Positions 62,420 through 64,000 of a DNA stretch of 64,000 nucleotides are shown one piece after another. The stretch comes from an uncultured Phycisphaerales bacterium (GTDB lineage Bacteria; Planctomycetota; Phycisphaerae; Sedimentisphaerales; Anaerobacaceae). The translations under genes were made by a program, and so were the position numbers. The stretch spans positions 58,675-122,674 of the forward strand of contig CALEZT010000187.1 of the NCBI GenBank assembly GCA_937927975.1, read 5' to 3'. A model generated the notes under the pieces. The model worked only from the letters and a program-made list of their open reading frames with translations. It searched no databases and was not told the DNA's origin. Numbering within the stretch: position 1 is the first letter of the stretch; every line of letters starts with the position of its first letter.

Positions 62420-62519
62420 GTCATCCTGAACGAAGCGCAGCGTAGTGAGGGATCTGGCCTGCGAACGAGAGAACCCCCGCGTCCAATGCCCAGATCCTTC
62501 GGCTTTGCCTCAGGATGAC
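62420..62519. repeat. 100-bp palindromic repeat-like element with terminal inverted repeats
   Basis: The ends GTCATCCTGA and TCAGGATGAC are perfect 10-bp inverted repeats. Inner parts (GAAGCGCAGCG... / ...CCTTCGGCTTTG, GGGATCTGG / CCAGATCC) also pair partly, so the element can fold into a long imperfect hairpin. It fills the gap between the phosphoesterase and pyrC. This 'CATCCTGA' type is a dispersed REP/MITE-like sequence in several bacterial genomes. Confidence 0.7.
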
Positions 62520-62646
62520 GGAAACCCGTCGACGCATCGTCCCGATTCACATCGCATGTTCCGTGAAGAAACACTTCCCTTGGCCCTGCGTTTCTGGTAT
62601 GAGTATCGCGGCTGTTTTATGGTCTTTGCAGGGGCACAGGTGAGAT

Positions 62647-63936
62647 ATGGCGAATCAGGTTCTGATCAGGAACGGGCGGGTCATTGATCCGGCGAACGGT
62701 CTGGACGCCCAGTGCGACGTGCTGATCCTCGACGGCAAGGTCGCCGAGGTCGGGCACGTGAACGGCCAGGCCGAGAAGAAGGTCTCGCGGGTGATCGACG
62801 CGGCGGGCAAGCTCGTCGTGCCGGGTCTGATCGATCTTCACGTCCATTTCCGCGAGCCCGGCGACGAGGAAGAGGAGACGATCGCCAGCGGCTCGACCGC
62901 GGCGGTCGCGGCGGGCTTCACCTCCGTGGTCTGCATGCCCAACACCAGTCCCGCGATCGAGAGCGAGACGGACGTCGAGTACGTCCACCGCAAGGGCCGC
63001 CAGACCCGCAAAACCCACGTCTACGTGATGGGCGCGATCACCAAGAAGAGAGAGGGGACCGAACTGGCCGAGATGGGCCTGATGGCCGAGGCCGGCGCGC
63101 GGGGCTTCACCGACGACGGCTGCGGCGTTCAAAACGCCGCCGTCATGCTGCGGGCGCTCAAGTACGCCAAGATGCTCGACGTGGTGGTCTCGCAGCACTG
63201 CCAGGACAACAGCTACGCCGGCAACGGGGTGATGAACGCCGGCTATCACTCGACGATCCTCGGACTGCCCGGCATGGACGCGATGGCCGAAGAGGCGATG
63301 CTCTGGCGGGACATCCAACTGGTCCGCAGGGCGCAGTGCCGCTACCACGCGCAGCACATCTCCACCGCCGGCGCGGTCGAACTGATTCGCCAGGCGAAGA
63401 AGGATTCGCTGCCGGTCTCGTGCGAGGTCACGCCGCACCACCTTCTGCTCACGGATGAATGCTGCTCGACGTACGACACGAATTACAAGGTCAGCCCGCC
63501 GTTGCGGTCGCAGAAGGATACCGAGGCCCTCAAGCAGGCGATCGCCGACGGCCTCGTCGACGCGCTGGCCAGCGACCACGCCCCGCACCTGCAGAGCGAG
63601 AAGGAACTGGAGTTCCTGGCGGCGCCGTTCGGGATCGCGAGTCTCGAATGCGCCCTGGCGCTCTACATCAAGGCGTTGATCGAGCCGAAGATCCTCGACT
63701 GGTCGGGCCTGATCCGGATGATGACCGCGAACCCCGCGCGGATCATCGGGATCGAGAAGGGCTCGCTCTCCTGCGGCAAGCAGGGCGACGTGACGATCAT
63801 CGACCCGAACGCGGAGTGGACGGTCGATGTGAACCAGTTCGTCTCCAAGAGCCGCAATTGCCCGTATCACGGCTGGAAGCTCAAGGGCAAGGTCGAGAAA
63901 ACCATTGTCGGCGGCGAAGTCCGGTTCGAGCTGTAG
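62647..63936 (+). CDS. pyrC: Dihydroorotase
   Basis: A 429-residue class I dihydroorotase that closes carbamoyl aspartate to dihydroorotate, the step after PyrB. Metal ligands and active-site motifs are present: GLIDLHVHFREPG (HxH), AVAAGFTSVVCMPNTSP, RGFTDDG, QHCQD, RYHAQHIST, CEVTPHHLLLTDE, ALASDHAPH and the C-terminal GDVTIIDPN. No catalytic Asp is missing. AGGTGAG lies just before the ATG. It is on the opposite strand from pyrR-pyrB, so the pathway genes are near each other but not in one operon. Confidence 0.95.
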   Translation: MANQVLIRNGRVIDPANGLDAQCDVLILDGKVAEVGHVNGQAEKKVSRVIDAAGKLVVPGLIDLHVHFREPGDEEEETIASGSTAAVAAGFTSVVCMPNTSPAIESETDVEYVHRKGRQTRKTHVYVMGAITKKREGTELAEMGLMAEAGARGFTDDGCGVQNAAVMLRALKYAKMLDVVVSQHCQDNSYAGNGVMNAGYHSTILGLPGMDAMAEEAMLWRDIQLVRRAQCRYHAQHISTAGAVELIRQAKKDSLPVSCEVTPHHLLLTDECCSTYDTNYKVSPPLRSQKDTEALKQAIADGLVDALASDHAPHLQSEKELEFLAAPFGIASLECALALYIKALIEPKILDWSGLIRMMTANPARIIGIEKGSLSCGKQGDVTIIDPNAEWTVDVNQFVSKSRNCPYHGWKLKGKVEKTIVGGEVRFEL

Positions 63937-63965
63937 GAACGCTTTTCTCGTCGTGATCGCAAGGC

Positions 63966-64000
63966 TATAATACGGGTATGGATCGCGGTACGCTGCTAGC
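63966..64000 (+). promoter_or_regulatory. TATAAT box and possible start of the next gene at the window edge
   Basis: TATAAT at 63966-63971 is followed seven bases later by ATG (63978) and GATCGCGGTACGCTGCTAGC. If the box is real, transcription would begin at or next to the ATG, giving a leaderless message. No good -35 is present, and only seven codons are visible. Confidence 0.25.

Noticed and set aside
62420..62519. A small protein gene reading 'FRHPEAKPKDLG...' on the minus strand
   Set aside because: The peptide comes from the palindromic repeat element and lacks a ribosome-binding site and domain.

Overview
The window is about 64 kb of GC-rich bacterial chromosome. Its gene content points to Planctomycetota, most likely a Phycisphaerae/Sedimentisphaerales-type lineage; this is inferred from protein families, as no rRNA is present. 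The indicators are large secreted proteins built from PA14, LamG, Fn3-like and right-handed beta-helix modules, dockerin-like EF-hand tails, a Gfo/Idh/MocA oxidoreductase with a Tat-type leader, ECF sigma factors paired with membrane-bound LolA-like regulators, and a secretin with a long repeat-containing N-terminus.

Layout. 1-12 kb holds mostly housekeeping genes: an OstA/LptC-like envelope protein cut by the window edge, an exported S9 peptidase, a scar with a GNAT fragment facing a truncated secreted-protein gene, a UroD-family protein, proB with a membrane protein and 3-methyladenine DNA glycosylase, a Cys-cluster protein, an exported lipoprotein-type isoaspartyl methyltransferase, a lipid/diacylglycerol kinase and an FAD-dependent oxidoreductase. 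12-20 kb holds two tandem PA14 surface/secreted proteins that share a nearly identical N-terminal segment and a conserved structured 5' leader. 20-26 kb holds a NUDIX hydrolase, two consecutive ECF sigma/LolA-like regulator pairs, a small two-gene module (SH3-like small protein plus a cyclase-fold-like protein), and an orphan C-terminal fragment of the sigma-regulator family. 26-35 kb holds a LamG/F5-8C protein, an RRM-RGG RNA-binding protein, tsaB and a secretin with a Gly-Met-rich insert.

35-50 kb is a single gene for a ~5,105-residue exported protein. It starts with a subtilisin domain and continues through five beta-helix modules joined by InlB-type B-repeats, one of which contains a nested von Willebrand A domain, and ends with a dockerin-like segment and three Fn3-like domains. 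50-55 kb is a shikimate-pathway cluster: aroA, a shikimate kinase-chorismate synthase fusion, and a second, strongly divergent chorismate-synthase-like protein. 55-64 kb carries the Gfo/Idh/MocA oxidoreductase, an MNT/HEPN pair, pyrR-pyrB, a degenerate S8 protease and a metallophosphoesterase (both with dockerin-like tails), and pyrC.

The least ordinary content is the giant protein with its nested VWA domain, the divergent chorismate synthase paralogue that has lost active-site motifs, the duplicated PA14 genes with a conserved leader, and the cyclase-like pair. Functions are inferred from motifs read by eye; no database search was run.
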